55,631 nt of DNA, taken from NCBI GenBank assembly GCA_017642535.1, contig JAGCOW010000028.1, forward strand, positions 1 through 55,631, in the 5' to 3' direction. Both the position numbers and the translations under genes were made by a program. The notes under the pieces are model-generated. The model saw only the letters and a list, made by a program, of their open reading frames with translations, searched no databases and was not told the DNA's origin. This document shows, one piece after another, positions 43,257-52,486 of the stretch (positions are counted from its first letter, which is position 1; each line of letters opens with the position of its first letter). This DNA comes from Bacteroidales bacterium (GTDB lineage: Bacteria; Bacteroidota; Bacteroidia; Bacteroidales; UBA1715).

Positions 43257-43341
43257 GCCTGGATGGTGGAATTGGTAGACACGCAGGACTTAAAATCCTG
43301 TGGACATTGCGTCCGTGCGGGTTCAATTCCCGCTCTAGGTA
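43257..43341 (+). tRNA. tRNA-Leu (anticodon TAA)
   Basis: The acceptor GCCTGGA pairs with TCTAGGT (two G-U pairs). The anticodon loop is CTTAAAA, there is a long variable arm (GGACATTGCGTCC), and the T arm is GCGGG-TTCAATT-CCCGC. It is 11 bases from tRNA-Gly and transcribed with it. Confidence 0.95.
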
Positions 43342-43355
43342 CTAAAAAAAGTTAG

Positions 43356-43379
43356 AAGACTCGTCAAGAGTCTTTTTTG
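43356..43379 (+). terminator. Terminator of the tRNA operon
   Basis: AAGACTC pairs with GAGTCTT around a five-base loop, followed by a T-run, 15 bases after tRNA-Leu. Confidence 0.8.
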
Positions 43380-43413
43380 TTTTAGGAGGTTTCCTAACAT
43401 TTCCCATTTCAAT

Positions 43414-43433
43414 AAAAACGATTGGCGTTTTTG
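43414..43433. terminator. AAAAACG/CGTTTTT hairpin
   Basis: A short stem with A/T-runs lies between the tRNA terminator and the end of the exported-protein gene. It could end transcription from the minus strand. Confidence 0.45.
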
Positions 43434-43531
43434 TTTCACTAAACAATAATCTTTGTTAGCACGATTTTCCGACTGAGTTGGCTGGCGTGTAGAAAATCAA
43501 TGGAGTGTAGCGTTGAAAATGAGTTGGTGCC

Positions 43532-44113
43532 TTAATTCGATTTCTCTTTCAGCTGTCGAACGAGTTTGTGAACCTTGGTAATGGAAACTCGTTCTTTTTT
43601 GCGTGTAAACTCGTCTGGAGTGTTGCTGAGAGTATGATGAAAGTTAGCGGCTATATAATCGCCTTTTTTGCTAAATGTTCGCATATAGAAGCAAATGATT
43701 TCAATGTTGTTTTTCCGCAAAACCTCCATATTATCGGCAGTCAGTTCATATACGGCAGTCGCTTGTCCGTCGATAAAATCGTTGATTCCCTTGTCTTTGC
43801 ATATTATACTGTCGCCATTCGCCAATTCCATTGTTATATCACCCGAAATGCCGCATTTGTGGAAATAATCGCACAAATCTTTGTCGGATTCCAAATTCAC
43901 GTTGATTTCCAACAAACCGCCTGTCGGCGTCTTTGCAATTTTTAGGTTTATGTCCTTGTCAGGGAAAAGGCGAGCGTCGCCGTACGAAACATACGAAGTG
44001 AAAACAAATTCAACAGCGGGGTAGGTCTTTCCAGAAACGGTCAATGTCGTTTTTTGTGCATACGTTGCTATGCTTATGAGTATCAAGAGGAATGAGAAAA
44101 ATGTATGTTTCAT
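43532..44113 (-). CDS. Unknown exported protein (193 aa)
   Basis: A signal peptide (1-19, ending ATYAQ) is followed by a beta-rich domain with no family I can name. Residues 20-45 read like a short edge strand with 'SYVSYGDARLF'. The C-terminus is basic (RKKERVSITKVHKLVRQLK). It lies two bases downstream of the LysE gene on the same strand, so the two are probably co-transcribed. Confidence 0.75.
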   Translation of the reverse strand: MKHTFFSFLLILISIATYAQKTTLTVSGKTYPAVEFVFTSYVSYGDARLFPDKDINLKIAKTPTGGLLEINVNLESDKDLCDYFHKCGISGDITMELANGDSIICKDKGINDFIDGQATAVYELTADNMEVLRKNNIEIICFYMRTFSKKGDYIAANFHHTLSNTPDEFTRKKERVSITKVHKLVRQLKEKSN

Positions 44114-44115
44114 AG

Positions 44116-44775
44116 TTATTTTACAACAGATGGGACACTATTGTTGAGTTGTTCGTCAACAGGCGAAAAAGCGTTATATACAGCAAATATACCGAATAAT
44201 ACAATGATGATTCCTGCAATTTTATTGATGTAGAAAATCACACGCAGACGGAAATATTTTCTAAATATGTTGACAAATGTCGATAACACAAACCAAATGC
44301 TAATGGCACCGCAAAAAATACCGGAAAGTATCATTCCAAGCGACAAGACATTGTCCTGTACCATATCGAAACTGGCCAAAACAATACCATAAAAGATGAT
44401 GGTCAGCGGGTTAGTTATGGTTAGAGCAAATACCGACACGAAATCGGTCAGGAGGTTGGTTTGTTTATATTTGAATTCTCTGGCTTGTTTTATGGTGTTT
44501 CTGAAAAACATCCTACATCCTAAGAATATAAGAATCACAGCACCAACAAGCATTATGTATGTCTTTTGTTCTTGGAAGAAATTGGAAATCATTGTAAGTC
44601 CAAAGCCGGCAATGCTTGCAAAAAACGTGTCGGCACAAGCGGCACCAAGTCCAGAGATGAAACCCGAAAGACGACCTTGCTGCAGAGTTCTTTGGATACA
44701 AAGCACTCCAATCGGTCCCATCGGGATGGAAACTATCAGACCTATAATGATACCTTTTAAAAACAGACTTGTCAT
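44116..44775 (-). CDS. LysE family translocator
   Basis: A 219-residue inner-membrane protein with six predicted helices. Residues 8-40 hold the family signature: 'IGLIVSIPMGPIGVLCIQRT', then 'GRLSGFISGLGAACAD'. 'ALTITNPLTIIFYG' marks the second half. LysE-type proteins export amino acids or small metabolites. The substrate is unknown. Confidence 0.88.
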   Translation of the reverse strand: MTSLFLKGIIIGLIVSIPMGPIGVLCIQRTLQQGRLSGFISGLGAACADTFFASIAGFGLTMISNFFQEQKTYIMLVGAVILIFLGCRMFFRNTIKQAREFKYKQTNLLTDFVSVFALTITNPLTIIFYGIVLASFDMVQDNVLSLGMILSGIFCGAISIWFVLSTFVNIFRKYFRLRVIFYINKIAGIIIVLFGIFAVYNAFSPVDEQLNNSVPSVVK

Positions 44776-44826
44776 ATTGTTTTTTGAGTACGCAAAAATA
44801 CAATATTCTTCCTATTATAGTTGTGA

Positions 44827-45402
44827 TTATTTGTAAAAATTCATCTCGTCGAGATATTGCCATGCAGACGATGGCATAAATCCTTGTACGTTACGCCCTT
44901 GCTTTATCCATTCACGAATCATGCTTGATGAGATTTCCATCAACGGCGCGTTCACGATTTCAATGTTCGGATTTCCTTCCAAATCAGGTGGCATAACGAA
45001 TTCCGGACGTGGATAAACATAAATCTTGTAATTCTCAATGATTCGCTGATAATTCTTCCATTTGTGTATTGACTGTATATTGTCGCCACCCATGATGAGC
45101 GAAAACGTGTGGTGCGGATATTTGTCGCACAGATGAGCCAATGTCTGAATAGTGTAGGAGGGCTGAGGAAGCGAAAACTCGACTGACGATGCTCTCAGAT
45201 GAGGAAAGTCGTCGATGGCAAGTTCGACCATACGAAGTCGCTGATAATCATCTAATAATGTTGATTTTTCTTTCAGCGGGTTTTGTGGTGAAATCACAAA
45301 CCATAACTCGTCAATCGCCGTAGTTTCCAATATATAATTGGCAATCACGACGTGCCCCACGTGAATCGGGTTGAATGAGCCAAAGTAAAGACCTATTTCC
45401 AT
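44827..45402 (-). CDS. nadD: Nicotinate-nucleotide adenylyltransferase
   Basis: It joins nicotinate mononucleotide and ATP into deamido-NAD in NAD synthesis. The nucleotidyltransferase motifs are GSFNPIHVGH (8-17) and 'ISSSMIREWIKQG' near the C-terminus. 'VISPQNPLK' and 'IMGGDNIQSIHKW' are the expected substrate-loop segments. At 191 residues it is of normal length. It lies between LysE and a zinc-ribbon gene, with a minus-strand terminator just upstream of it, so it may have its own promoter. Confidence 0.94.
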   Translation of the reverse strand: MEIGLYFGSFNPIHVGHVVIANYILETTAIDELWFVISPQNPLKEKSTLLDDYQRLRMVELAIDDFPHLRASSVEFSLPQPSYTIQTLAHLCDKYPHHTFSLIMGGDNIQSIHKWKNYQRIIENYKIYVYPRPEFVMPPDLEGNPNIEIVNAPLMEISSSMIREWIKQGRNVQGFMPSSAWQYLDEMNFYK

Positions 45403-45404
45403 AT

Positions 45405-45438
45405 AAAAAAAGCTGCCTATGATTTTTTCATAGACAGC
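45405..45438 (-). terminator. Terminator after the zinc-ribbon gene
   Basis: On the minus strand AGCTGTCTATGA pairs with TCATAGGCAGCT and is followed by a T-run. It separates the zinc-ribbon gene from nadD. Confidence 0.8.
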
Positions 45439-45466
45439 TCGACAAAACTATGTAAAAACAAAAAAA

Positions 45467-46246
45467 CTATGCATTTTCAGTTGCCTCTGTCTGACTTACC
45501 AAGTCTTTGTCAACAAGAATACGACCACAATATTCACATACGATGATTTTCTTGTGACTCTTGATGTCTAACTGACGTTGAGGAGGAATTTTGTTGAAAC
45601 AACCACCACAAGCATCACGTTCTACGATAGCGATAGCCAAACCGTTACGTGCATTGTGACGCAAACGACCGTAAGCAACAACCAAACGTTCTTCAATTGT
45701 GCTTGTGATTTGCTCAGCTTGTGCTTTCAAATGATACTCTTCTGCCTTTGTTTCATTGATAATCGTGTTCAATTCCGTTTCTTTTGCAGTAAGGTCAAAT
45801 TTTCTTTCGTTATATTTATTTTTTGCCTCATCTAATTGTTGTTTCTTCTTTTCGATTTCGGCTTTGTATTCTTTAATGCGTTTTTGAGCAAGTTCAATCG
45901 TTAAATTTTGGAACTCGATTTCTTTATCAATTGCATCAAATTCTCGGTTGTTACGAACTTGACGTTGATCTTCCTCATATTTCTTGATTTGTGCCTCAGC
46001 ATCTTTGATTTCTTCGTTTCTTGCAACAATGTCTTTTTCTTTTTGTGCAATGTCCTCTTGTGCCTTTGAAATACGAGTGTCTAAACCAGCCAATTCATCT
46101 TCCAAATCTTTCACTTCGAGAGGAAGTTCACCACGCAGACGTTGAATTTCGTCGATTTTCGAATCTGTTTCTTGTAACTTGTATAACAACGTAAGTTCTT
46201 GTTCTACTGTCTGTTTTGCTACTGTTTCTACTTGTTTTTTTGCCAT
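45467..46246 (-). CDS. Coiled-coil protein with C-terminal zinc ribbon
   Basis: Residues 15-190 form a long, highly charged antiparallel coiled coil. The last 60 residues carry a C4 zinc ribbon with 'CGGCFNKIPPQ' and 'IIVCEYCGRIL'. This is the layout of the widespread CT398/DUF164-type family, whose proposed partners include sigma-54 and secretion components in other phyla. The function here is unknown. It follows the Nif3-like gene by one base and is surely co-transcribed with it, a pairing seen widely in bacteria. Confidence 0.88.
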   Translation of the reverse strand: MAKKQVETVAKQTVEQELTLLYKLQETDSKIDEIQRLRGELPLEVKDLEDELAGLDTRISKAQEDIAQKEKDIVARNEEIKDAEAQIKKYEEDQRQVRNNREFDAIDKEIEFQNLTIELAQKRIKEYKAEIEKKKQQLDEAKNKYNERKFDLTAKETELNTIINETKAEEYHLKAQAEQITSTIEERLVVAYGRLRHNARNGLAIAIVERDACGGCFNKIPPQRQLDIKSHKKIIVCEYCGRILVDKDLVSQTEATENA

Positions 46247-46247
46247 T

Positions 46248-47348
46248 TTATATATAATTTATCGGGTTCGTATTGACCTTTGAAATTTGGATTGCAAAGT
46301 TATAAAATTTTTTCTTTAATAACTCATAAAAAAGTTCTTTTGTGAATTGTTCCGATTCATAATGTCCGATATCTGCCAAAATTATCTTGTTTTCGGCATT
46401 GAAAAATTCGTGATATTTCACGTCGGCCGTAATGAAAATATCGGCTTTCGAACGAATTGCATCGTGAATGAGAAAACTGCCCGAACCACCACATACGGCA
46501 ACTTTCGAGATTGATTCTTTTATGATGTTTGTGTGACGAATAACGCCACAACCGAAAGTTTCCTTGATTCTTTTAAGAAATTCAGTCGTTTTTTCGGGGG
46601 TCGGCAAATCGCCAATCATTCCGTCACCAACCAACGAATATGTATTTTTGATAGGGAAGAGGTCGTATGCAACTTCTTCGTACGGGTGATTCTGTAGCAA
46701 AAGAGCAACGACGGCGTTTGTTTTCTCATTGGGAAAAACAACCTCAATTCGTGTCTCGTTTTCGTGGTGCAACTCGTTTTTCTCGCCTACAAACGGGTGT
46801 GCGTCTTCGTTTGCCCGAAACGTACCGACACCATCTGATGAAAAGCTACATTTGTCGTAGTTTCCAATGCAACCCGCACCCGCGGAAAACAGTGCTTCCA
46901 AAACCGTTTCGGCATGCTTTTTCGGCACGTAGGTTACCAATTTTGTGAGACAATTTGCCCTTGGCGATAGAATTTTCTGGTTTTGCAAACCAATTTTATC
47001 ACAAATCATGGCGTTCACACCGTTTGCAACTGCATCAATGTTGGTGTGACAGGCATAAATGGCAATGTTGTTTTGTAAAGCAAACGTAATACAACGACCA
47101 ATTTCCGTTGCAGAATTAATTGATTTCAAGGGACGGAAAATGAGCGGATGATGCGAAACAATGAGATTTGCTCCACAAGCAATCGCCTCACGAACAACGG
47201 CTTCGGTTACGTCAAGCGTTATCAGTACTTTCTCTACGTCGTCGGTTCTGTTTCCAACCAAAAGTCCCGCATTGTCGTAACTCTCCTGATAGGCAAGAGG
47301 AGCCGCAATTTCAAGTTCCGAAATAATATCTTGGACAGTCATTGTCAT
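46248..47348 (-). CDS. Nif3-like dinuclear metal centre protein
   Basis: A 366-residue member of the Nif3/YbgI (GTP cyclohydrolase I type 2-like) family: N-terminal 'PLAYQESYDNAGLLVG', 'IVSHHPLIF' (metal ligands), 'AIYACHTNIDAV', and the C-terminal 'VCGGSGSF' with 'YHEFFNAENKIILADIGHYE'. The central insert (about 125-230) is the PII-like domain of the long form. Such proteins form hexameric rings with two metals per subunit. The substrate is unknown. The start may be 47348 or the second ATG at 47342. Confidence 0.92.
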   Translation of the reverse strand: MTMTVQDIISELEIAAPLAYQESYDNAGLLVGNRTDDVEKVLITLDVTEAVVREAIACGANLIVSHHPLIFRPLKSINSATEIGRCITFALQNNIAIYACHTNIDAVANGVNAMICDKIGLQNQKILSPRANCLTKLVTYVPKKHAETVLEALFSAGAGCIGNYDKCSFSSDGVGTFRANEDAHPFVGEKNELHHENETRIEVVFPNEKTNAVVALLLQNHPYEEVAYDLFPIKNTYSLVGDGMIGDLPTPEKTTEFLKRIKETFGCGVIRHTNIIKESISKVAVCGGSGSFLIHDAIRSKADIFITADVKYHEFFNAENKIILADIGHYESEQFTKELFYELLKKKFYNFAIQISKVNTNPINYI

Positions 47349-47442
47349 TTTTTTACAAAAATAGTTTATTTTTATTTTTTTTTGTAGTAACCGTCACGAA
47401 TAGTTTTTACAAAAAAAATCATTCTTCAAATTCAGGTAGAAC

Positions 47443-48393
47443 TTAGTTTTGTGTATCTCTAACTTCCTCTTTCTCAATTAAATGCTTGCTTTCGTTGATG
47501 CAGAACAGCGAAAGTCCGTAGTGCAGATTTCCAGTTTCAACAGTTGGTTTGTGTTTTGCAAACTTCACAAAATCGGCTTCTTTTAATATGATTTGCAAGT
47601 TTTGAATTACCGACAGGGGAACTTTGCCCGAAGCAACAACTTCTTGGATAATCTCGTCGGATGTCTTCTCAAACGTGTCGATTGCAAGCACGTCGCCGAA
47701 GTACTCTCGAAGAATGTCAGTGAGTATTGTATAATAGTTTTTGTATTCGTCTTTCTCGCAGAGGTTCTGTGATTTAAGTTGTTCTAATTCACGTAAAGCT
47801 TTAATGTCTGCTTTCTCTTTTGCGACTGCTTTTTTCGGTAAGAATTTGGGCTTTTTGTGCTTCAAAACATACCAAATCACAAACACAATCAAAGCGAGAA
47901 CTAAAATAATGGCTACTACGGTGAGTATTTTCGGAAGATAATCCTTGAACGTATATTCTGGCACACGGATGGGCTTAATTGGCTTTATAACGCCCGTAGT
48001 GTCGAGTTCTACGGTCTGTACCGACAATTGCAGGAGAGATGACCAAATCGTGTCGCTACCATAAATAAATGGCCCTATTTCGAATGAATATTCACCGGCG
48101 TCGAAACAAGTGATGGGTAGTTTAGCTTTTCGTATGCTTTTATCCTTGTCTTCGATTGATTGAAAACTGAATGTGTCAACGACTAATATATTGTGTGACA
48201 ATTCTTTACCGAAGTCGGGGATAATGAGTGTCTTGGCGGAATTGTATTCTATGGACAGTGAAATGTTCTGTTGTTCGCCAATACGCATCTGATTGGTGTC
48301 GAGTTGGGCGGAAATCGTTATGTCGTCGGCAAATAGCAGGGTACTTGCCAATAGTCCACAAATGATTGATATGTAGTGTTTTATGTTTTTCAT
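47443..48393 (-). CDS. Membrane-anchored protein of the MoxR/DUF58 cluster
   Basis: The product has a signal peptide (1-22), a periplasmic beta domain (about 25-145) and one transmembrane helix (about 155-178, 'ILTVVAIILVLALIVFVIWY'). A cytoplasmic helical tail of 135 residues contains 'YYTILTDILREYFGDVLAID'. This matches the protein that normally lies between the DUF58 and von Willebrand genes in Bacteroidota Bat (aerotolerance) operons. Here BatA/BatB genes do not follow; the next gene is Nif3. It is 2 bases from the DUF58 gene. It probably works with MoxR and DUF58 in envelope-stress or cofactor-assembly roles, which remain poorly defined. Confidence 0.78.
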   Translation of the reverse strand: MKNIKHYISIICGLLASTLLFADDITISAQLDTNQMRIGEQQNISLSIEYNSAKTLIIPDFGKELSHNILVVDTFSFQSIEDKDKSIRKAKLPITCFDAGEYSFEIGPFIYGSDTIWSSLLQLSVQTVELDTTGVIKPIKPIRVPEYTFKDYLPKILTVVAIILVLALIVFVIWYVLKHKKPKFLPKKAVAKEKADIKALRELEQLKSQNLCEKDEYKNYYTILTDILREYFGDVLAIDTFEKTSDEIIQEVVASGKVPLSVIQNLQIILKEADFVKFAKHKPTVETGNLHYGLSLFCINESKHLIEKEEVRDTQN

Positions 48394-48395
48394 CT

Positions 48396-49262
48396 TTATC
48401 GTTTCTTAAACAATGTCATAAGTGGTTTTACATAATCTTCGTCGCAACGGATATTCACGTGTTCCACGCCCGATTTTGTAAATGCGTCGTTGAGTTCCGC
48501 CATTCGGTTTCGGTAATTTTGTTCAAACGCATTGCGTGTTGCCTTGCTGCTGGTGTCAATCCATTCTTCGGCACCTGTCTCGGCATCGTTCACACGAATG
48601 AGCCCGATGTTGGGAAGGGCAGATTCCATTTGGTCGAACACACGGATGGCAATCAGGTCGTGCTTGCGGTTGGCGATTGACAGCGCGTCCTTGAGCGGAT
48701 GGCGGTCGTTGAAGTCGGAGATGAGGAATGCCGAGCAGTGACGCTTAATCATATTGGTGAAATATTCCAATGCCAACGGAATGTCGGTCCCTTTGCTTTC
48801 TGGCTCAAATTCAAGCAGTTCGCGTATGATTCGTAGAATGTGTTTTCTGCCTTTTTGAGGCAAAATTAGTTTTTCAATCTTGTCGGAAAAGAGGAGCACG
48901 CCAATTTTGTCGTTGTTTTGAATGGCTGAAAACGAAAGCGTGGCTGCAATTTCGGTGATGATTTCCCGTTTGATACGCATACGACTACCCAAACTTTGTG
49001 AACCGCTTAAGTCAATGAGTAACATCACAGTAAGTTCACGTTCTTCTTCAAAAACTTTAACATATGGTTTGTTCAGTCGGGCGGTCACATTCCAGTCAAT
49101 GTCGCGGATGGCGTCGCCGTACTGATATTCACGAACTTCGCTGAAAGCCATACCTTGCCCCTTGAACGAACTATGGTATTCACCCGCAAAAATATTGTGG
49201 GAGAGACCTCTCGTCTTAATCTCAATCTTTCGGACTTTCTTTAATAATTCGCTCGCTTCCAA
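48396..49262 (-). CDS. DUF58 domain protein
   Basis: A 288-residue soluble protein with a von Willebrand A-like fold. The DUF58 signature 'FSEVREYQYGDAIRDIDWNV', then 'TARLNKPYVKVFEEE', is followed by the metal-site-like 'LLIDLSGSQSLGS'. DUF58 proteins are constant partners of MoxR ATPases, which here is encoded 2 kb upstream. In related operons the two genes are adjacent. The HaeIII-type restriction pair now lies between them. The start at 49262 is 24 bases from the end of the restriction gene. Confidence 0.9.
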   Translation of the reverse strand: MEASELLKKVRKIEIKTRGLSHNIFAGEYHSSFKGQGMAFSEVREYQYGDAIRDIDWNVTARLNKPYVKVFEEERELTVMLLIDLSGSQSLGSRMRIKREIITEIAATLSFSAIQNNDKIGVLLFSDKIEKLILPQKGRKHILRIIRELLEFEPESKGTDIPLALEYFTNMIKRHCSAFLISDFNDRHPLKDALSIANRKHDLIAIRVFDQMESALPNIGLIRVNDAETGAEEWIDTSSKATRNAFEQNYRNRMAELNDAFTKSGVEHVNIRCDEDYVKPLMTLFKKR

Positions 49263-49286
49263 TTCTTTATAAATTAAATTATAATA

Positions 49287-50243
49287 TTACCATTTCGCAT
49301 CAATATAAAATAATGCATCTGGACTTCCTAATAATTGAACATCAAATTTTAGACTTGGTTCTACAATTGTACTCGCATTGTGTATTCTAAAAGAAATAGC
49401 CCAACCATTATTCATGGTTAATATAATCGTTGTTTTTGATTTTTCTTTAAAATCTAAATCTAAAATCTTCGTTGGAAGAATTATCTTAGGTATTTTTATG
49501 TTCGGTTTTTGTTTTGATGAAGATTGATTTAGAGTGCCATAGACATTAAAAGGAATAACTTTTGTTATGTGTTTGTTGGTATGAATTAGTTTATAATAGT
49601 CGCGACCATTACTACCAATCAAATATTTCATTAATGAATTTGTAATGTTAAATTGTTTATTTAACCTTAGAAATTCCTTTATAAAAGCCTGTAATATAGG
49701 AACATAAACCTTATCTTCTTTTTTGGAGATTTGATTCCATTTTATATTTCGTGCTTTTAAAATTGTTAATTGTTCAAATATTGGTTTTATTTCCGTAAAA
49801 TATTTTTTTGAGCAAGGAGTGTTAGTCCATTCGTTTCCAAAATCTAAATTCATGGATAATCTTGAATGTTTTAATGCACTATGGTTATGCTTTACAGAAA
49901 CTCCAATTTCCCATTTGATTGAACGCCTGATAATCAATATGTCACGAATATCTCCAAATTGCTTTGCTACGTTATCTGGTTGTAAAGAAACAGATAATGT
50001 ATCTTTTCCATCTTCAATAATACGTGGTTCCATTTGTAGGATGGAAGATATGCCTGCGTGAGCAGATAAAAGCATTTCTTTTTTTTCTTTAGATGTTATT
50101 TGTTCAAATCTATCTTTTGCTATTTTTAGACTTTCGTTATTTTCTATAGCAATTTTTCGGTATTTAGACACTATTTTATCTAATGCAACTACACAAGCAT
50201 ATTCGTATGCTTTCCCTTTGATTGTTGAATTTATTGTTGTCAT
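49287..50243 (-). CDS. HaeIII-type type II restriction endonuclease
   Basis: The 318-residue product resembles the HaeIII endonuclease family, with 'QFGDIRDILIIR' and 'WEIGVSVKHNHSALKHSRLS' followed by 'FGNEW' (residues about 95-140) as the conserved core. The aspartate and the E-x-x-x-x-K run would form the cutting site. HaeIII cuts GGCC, and the partner methylase points to the same site. The start overlaps the methylase stop by four bases, so methylase and nuclease are coupled with the methylase first, a safe order for establishment. The gene is much more AT-rich than the DUF58 and MoxR genes on either side. Confidence 0.85.
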   Translation of the reverse strand: MTTINSTIKGKAYEYACVVALDKIVSKYRKIAIENNESLKIAKDRFEQITSKEKKEMLLSAHAGISSILQMEPRIIEDGKDTLSVSLQPDNVAKQFGDIRDILIIRRSIKWEIGVSVKHNHSALKHSRLSMNLDFGNEWTNTPCSKKYFTEIKPIFEQLTILKARNIKWNQISKKEDKVYVPILQAFIKEFLRLNKQFNITNSLMKYLIGSNGRDYYKLIHTNKHITKVIPFNVYGTLNQSSSKQKPNIKIPKIILPTKILDLDFKEKSKTTIILTMNNGWAISFRIHNASTIVEPSLKFDVQLLGSPDALFYIDAKW

Positions 50244-51232
50244 TTTTCCAAAGTATTTTTTATTTGATTTGCAATAGCAAATGCTAAATTTACGGGAACA
50301 GCATTTCCAATCATTTTATATCCGTCAGCCACATCGTTATATATAAAAATAAAATCATCTGGAAATGTTTGGATTCTTGCACATTCTCTTACTGATAATC
50401 GTCTATATTCTTTTTCGTGTCCTGGTTCAAAAATTCTTACATTTTGAGAAATAAATTTCATTTTGGGCGCTTTGGGATGAATAGGAGCGTGGCGTCCACC
50501 AGCTTGTATTGTAAAAGAAGGTTCGTCCCAAGAACGAACTCTATTACGAGACATGAATATTGTTGAAAAACCACCTATCATATATTCATGATTTGCAACT
50601 TTTAAAGAATCTCCGTTTGTTTTATTATGTTCTTTTGCTGGTTGTGCTTGCCTTAAATCCCATATTGCATCTTTTAGTGTTGGTTTATATGCCTGAGGTT
50701 CAGGAAATTCAAATTTTTTATGTAAATCTTTTCTGAAACCAACAATAATAACTCGTAATCTTGTTTCTGGTACATTATAATCGTTTGCATCAACTAATTT
50801 TAAGGCAATATTATATCCACATTTTTCAAATTGATTAAGAAAACTTTTAAATGCCTCAGAATGTTTTGGTTGTAGTATTCCAGATACATTTTCAACCACA
50901 AAAAACTTTGGTTGTTTAACCTTTAAAATTCTAATGTAATCTAAAAATAACTGACCTCTCTTATCTTTTATACCTCTACCTGCACCTGCCTCACTCCAAC
51001 TTTGACAAGGTGGACCACCGATAATTCCGTCACAATCAGGAATTTCTTCTGGCGTTATATCTGTGATACTTCTTTTATCTAATTTTGTATTAGGAAAATT
51101 TTTTTCAAAGGTTGCCCAAATATTTTTGTCAAATTCATTCGCCCAGATTGTAGAAAATCCAGCATTTTCAAATCCTTTATCAAGTCCTCCTGCACCTGAA
51201 AAAAGAGATACTATTTTCATTTTATTTTTCAT
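50240..51232 (-). CDS. HaeIII-type DNA (cytosine-5-)-methyltransferase
   Basis: Close in layout to M.HaeIII over its whole length: 'SLFSGAGGLDKGF' (motif I), 'DGIIGGPPCQSWSEAG' (motif IV, nucleophile Cys76), 'ENVSG' (VI), 'ETRLRVIIVGFRK' (VIII), and the recognition region 'HEYMIGG', 'STIFMSRNRVRSWDEPSFT', 'RRLSVRECARIQTFPDDFIF' and 'DGYKMIGNAVPVNLAFAI'. It methylates cytosine, very probably in GGCC, and protects the host from the partner nuclease. The ATG at 51220 would match the M.HaeIII start better than 51232 and remove four residues. A REP-like element lies just upstream at 51277. Confidence 0.92.
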   Translation of the reverse strand: MKNKMKIVSLFSGAGGLDKGFENAGFSTIWANEFDKNIWATFEKNFPNTKLDKRSITDITPEEIPDCDGIIGGPPCQSWSEAGAGRGIKDKRGQLFLDYIRILKVKQPKFFVVENVSGILQPKHSEAFKSFLNQFEKCGYNIALKLVDANDYNVPETRLRVIIVGFRKDLHKKFEFPEPQAYKPTLKDAIWDLRQAQPAKEHNKTNGDSLKVANHEYMIGGFSTIFMSRNRVRSWDEPSFTIQAGGRHAPIHPKAPKMKFISQNVRIFEPGHEKEYRRLSVRECARIQTFPDDFIFIYNDVADGYKMIGNAVPVNLAFAIANQIKNTLEK

Positions 51233-51276
51233 GATTGGATTATTGGTTTTATTCTTTTATAATAATTTAGTTGTAA

Positions 51277-51291
51277 GCATTGCGTCTCTAC
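51277..51291 (-). repeat. REP-like GTAGAGACGCAATGC element
   Basis: On the minus strand this reads GTAGAGACGCAATGC, 13 of 15 bases identical to 32498-32512, and shares GTAGAGACGC with 55357. It sits at the junction between moxR and the imported HaeIII-type genes. Confidence 0.5.
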
Positions 51292-51309
51292 ATTTTTAAT
51301 TCTTAATTT

Positions 51310-52329
51310 TTAAGGCACATCAACTGCATTCACAATCTTGGTGATAATATCTTCGGTGGAAACATTTTCTGCCTCTGCCTCGTAGGTCAGGCCGATTCTG
51401 TGGCGAAGCACCGAATGGCACACGGCACGGATGTCTTCTGGAATCACATAGCCACGACGTTTAATGAACGCATATGCCTTTGCCGCCTTTGCCAGGCTGA
51501 TTCCCGCACGTGGCGAACAACCAAAGCTGATGAACGGTTTCAATTCCTCGAGTTTGTATTGCTCTGGGAAACGTGTGGCAAATACAATATCGACAATGTA
51601 TTTCTCGATTTTTTCGTCCATATACACTTCCGAAACAATTTCCCGTGCCTTGATGATTGCGTCGGTGGAAATGACCTGATTTGCCACAGGGATCGTTTGG
51701 AGCAAGTTCTGACGGATAATCTTCTGTTCTTCCTCTTTTTTCGGATAACCGACGATGATTTTCAGCATAAAACGGTCAACCTGCGCTTCGGGCAGAGGAT
51801 ACGTACCTTCTTGTTCTATAGGGTTTTGCGTTGCCATTACAAGGAACGGTTCTTCCAATTTGTAGGTATTCGGCCCTATGGTAACCTGACGTTCCTGCAT
51901 TGCTTCGAGCAAGGCACTCTGCACTTTCGACGGGGCACGGTTGATTTCGTCGGCGAGGATGAAGTTAGCGAAAATAGGACCTTTCTTCACCACGAAATCT
52001 TCGTTTTTCTGACTATAAATCATTGTACCGAGCAAGTCGGCAGGCAACAAGTCGGGAGTAAACTGAATACGGCTGAAAGATGCGTTGATGGTTTTAGCCA
52101 ATGTGTTGATTGCCAATGTTTTTGCAAGTCCCGGAACACCTTCAAGAAGAATGTTTCCATTTGAAAGCAGACCAATCAGCAGACCTTCAATCAGGTCTTT
52201 CTGACCGACAATCACTTTCTGCATCTCGTGCGAAACCAAATCAACAAAAGCACTTTCCTGCTGGATTCGGTTGTTCAGTTCCATGATATCAACGTGGGAA
52301 CCGTTGTTTATCGCTGAATTTTCGTTCAT
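51310..52329 (-). CDS. MoxR-type AAA+ ATPase
   Basis: A 339-residue cytoplasmic ATPase of the MoxR family: Walker A GVPGLAKT (about 60-67), 'FTPDLLPADLLGT', Walker B 'FILADEINRAPSKVQSALLE', sensor 'VMATQNPIEQEGTYPLPEAQ' and arginine-finger region 'DRFMLKI', with the C-terminal lid helix bundle. MoxR proteins act as chaperone-like motors with DUF58 and von Willebrand partners. It is the promoter-proximal gene of the minus-strand cluster and is separated from its DUF58 partner by the restriction-modification pair. It is divergent from pspC across a 184-base gap. Confidence 0.94.
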   Translation of the reverse strand: MNENSAINNGSHVDIMELNNRIQQESAFVDLVSHEMQKVIVGQKDLIEGLLIGLLSNGNILLEGVPGLAKTLAINTLAKTINASFSRIQFTPDLLPADLLGTMIYSQKNEDFVVKKGPIFANFILADEINRAPSKVQSALLEAMQERQVTIGPNTYKLEEPFLVMATQNPIEQEGTYPLPEAQVDRFMLKIIVGYPKKEEEQKIIRQNLLQTIPVANQVISTDAIIKAREIVSEVYMDEKIEKYIVDIVFATRFPEQYKLEELKPFISFGCSPRAGISLAKAAKAYAFIKRRGYVIPEDIRAVCHSVLRHRIGLTYEAEAENVSTEDIITKIVNAVDVP

Positions 52330-52486
52330 ATCTGTGTGTTTTAATATCTTTTCAAAAATCGACCGAAATTACAAAATCCGACCAATCAATGAAACAGAAA
52401 AGTCAGAAATTTATTGTGATTGTTGAAAACTTATGGGGAATGTTTATTATTTCCAAAAAATATGAGGTGTGCTCGCGAAAACTGAT

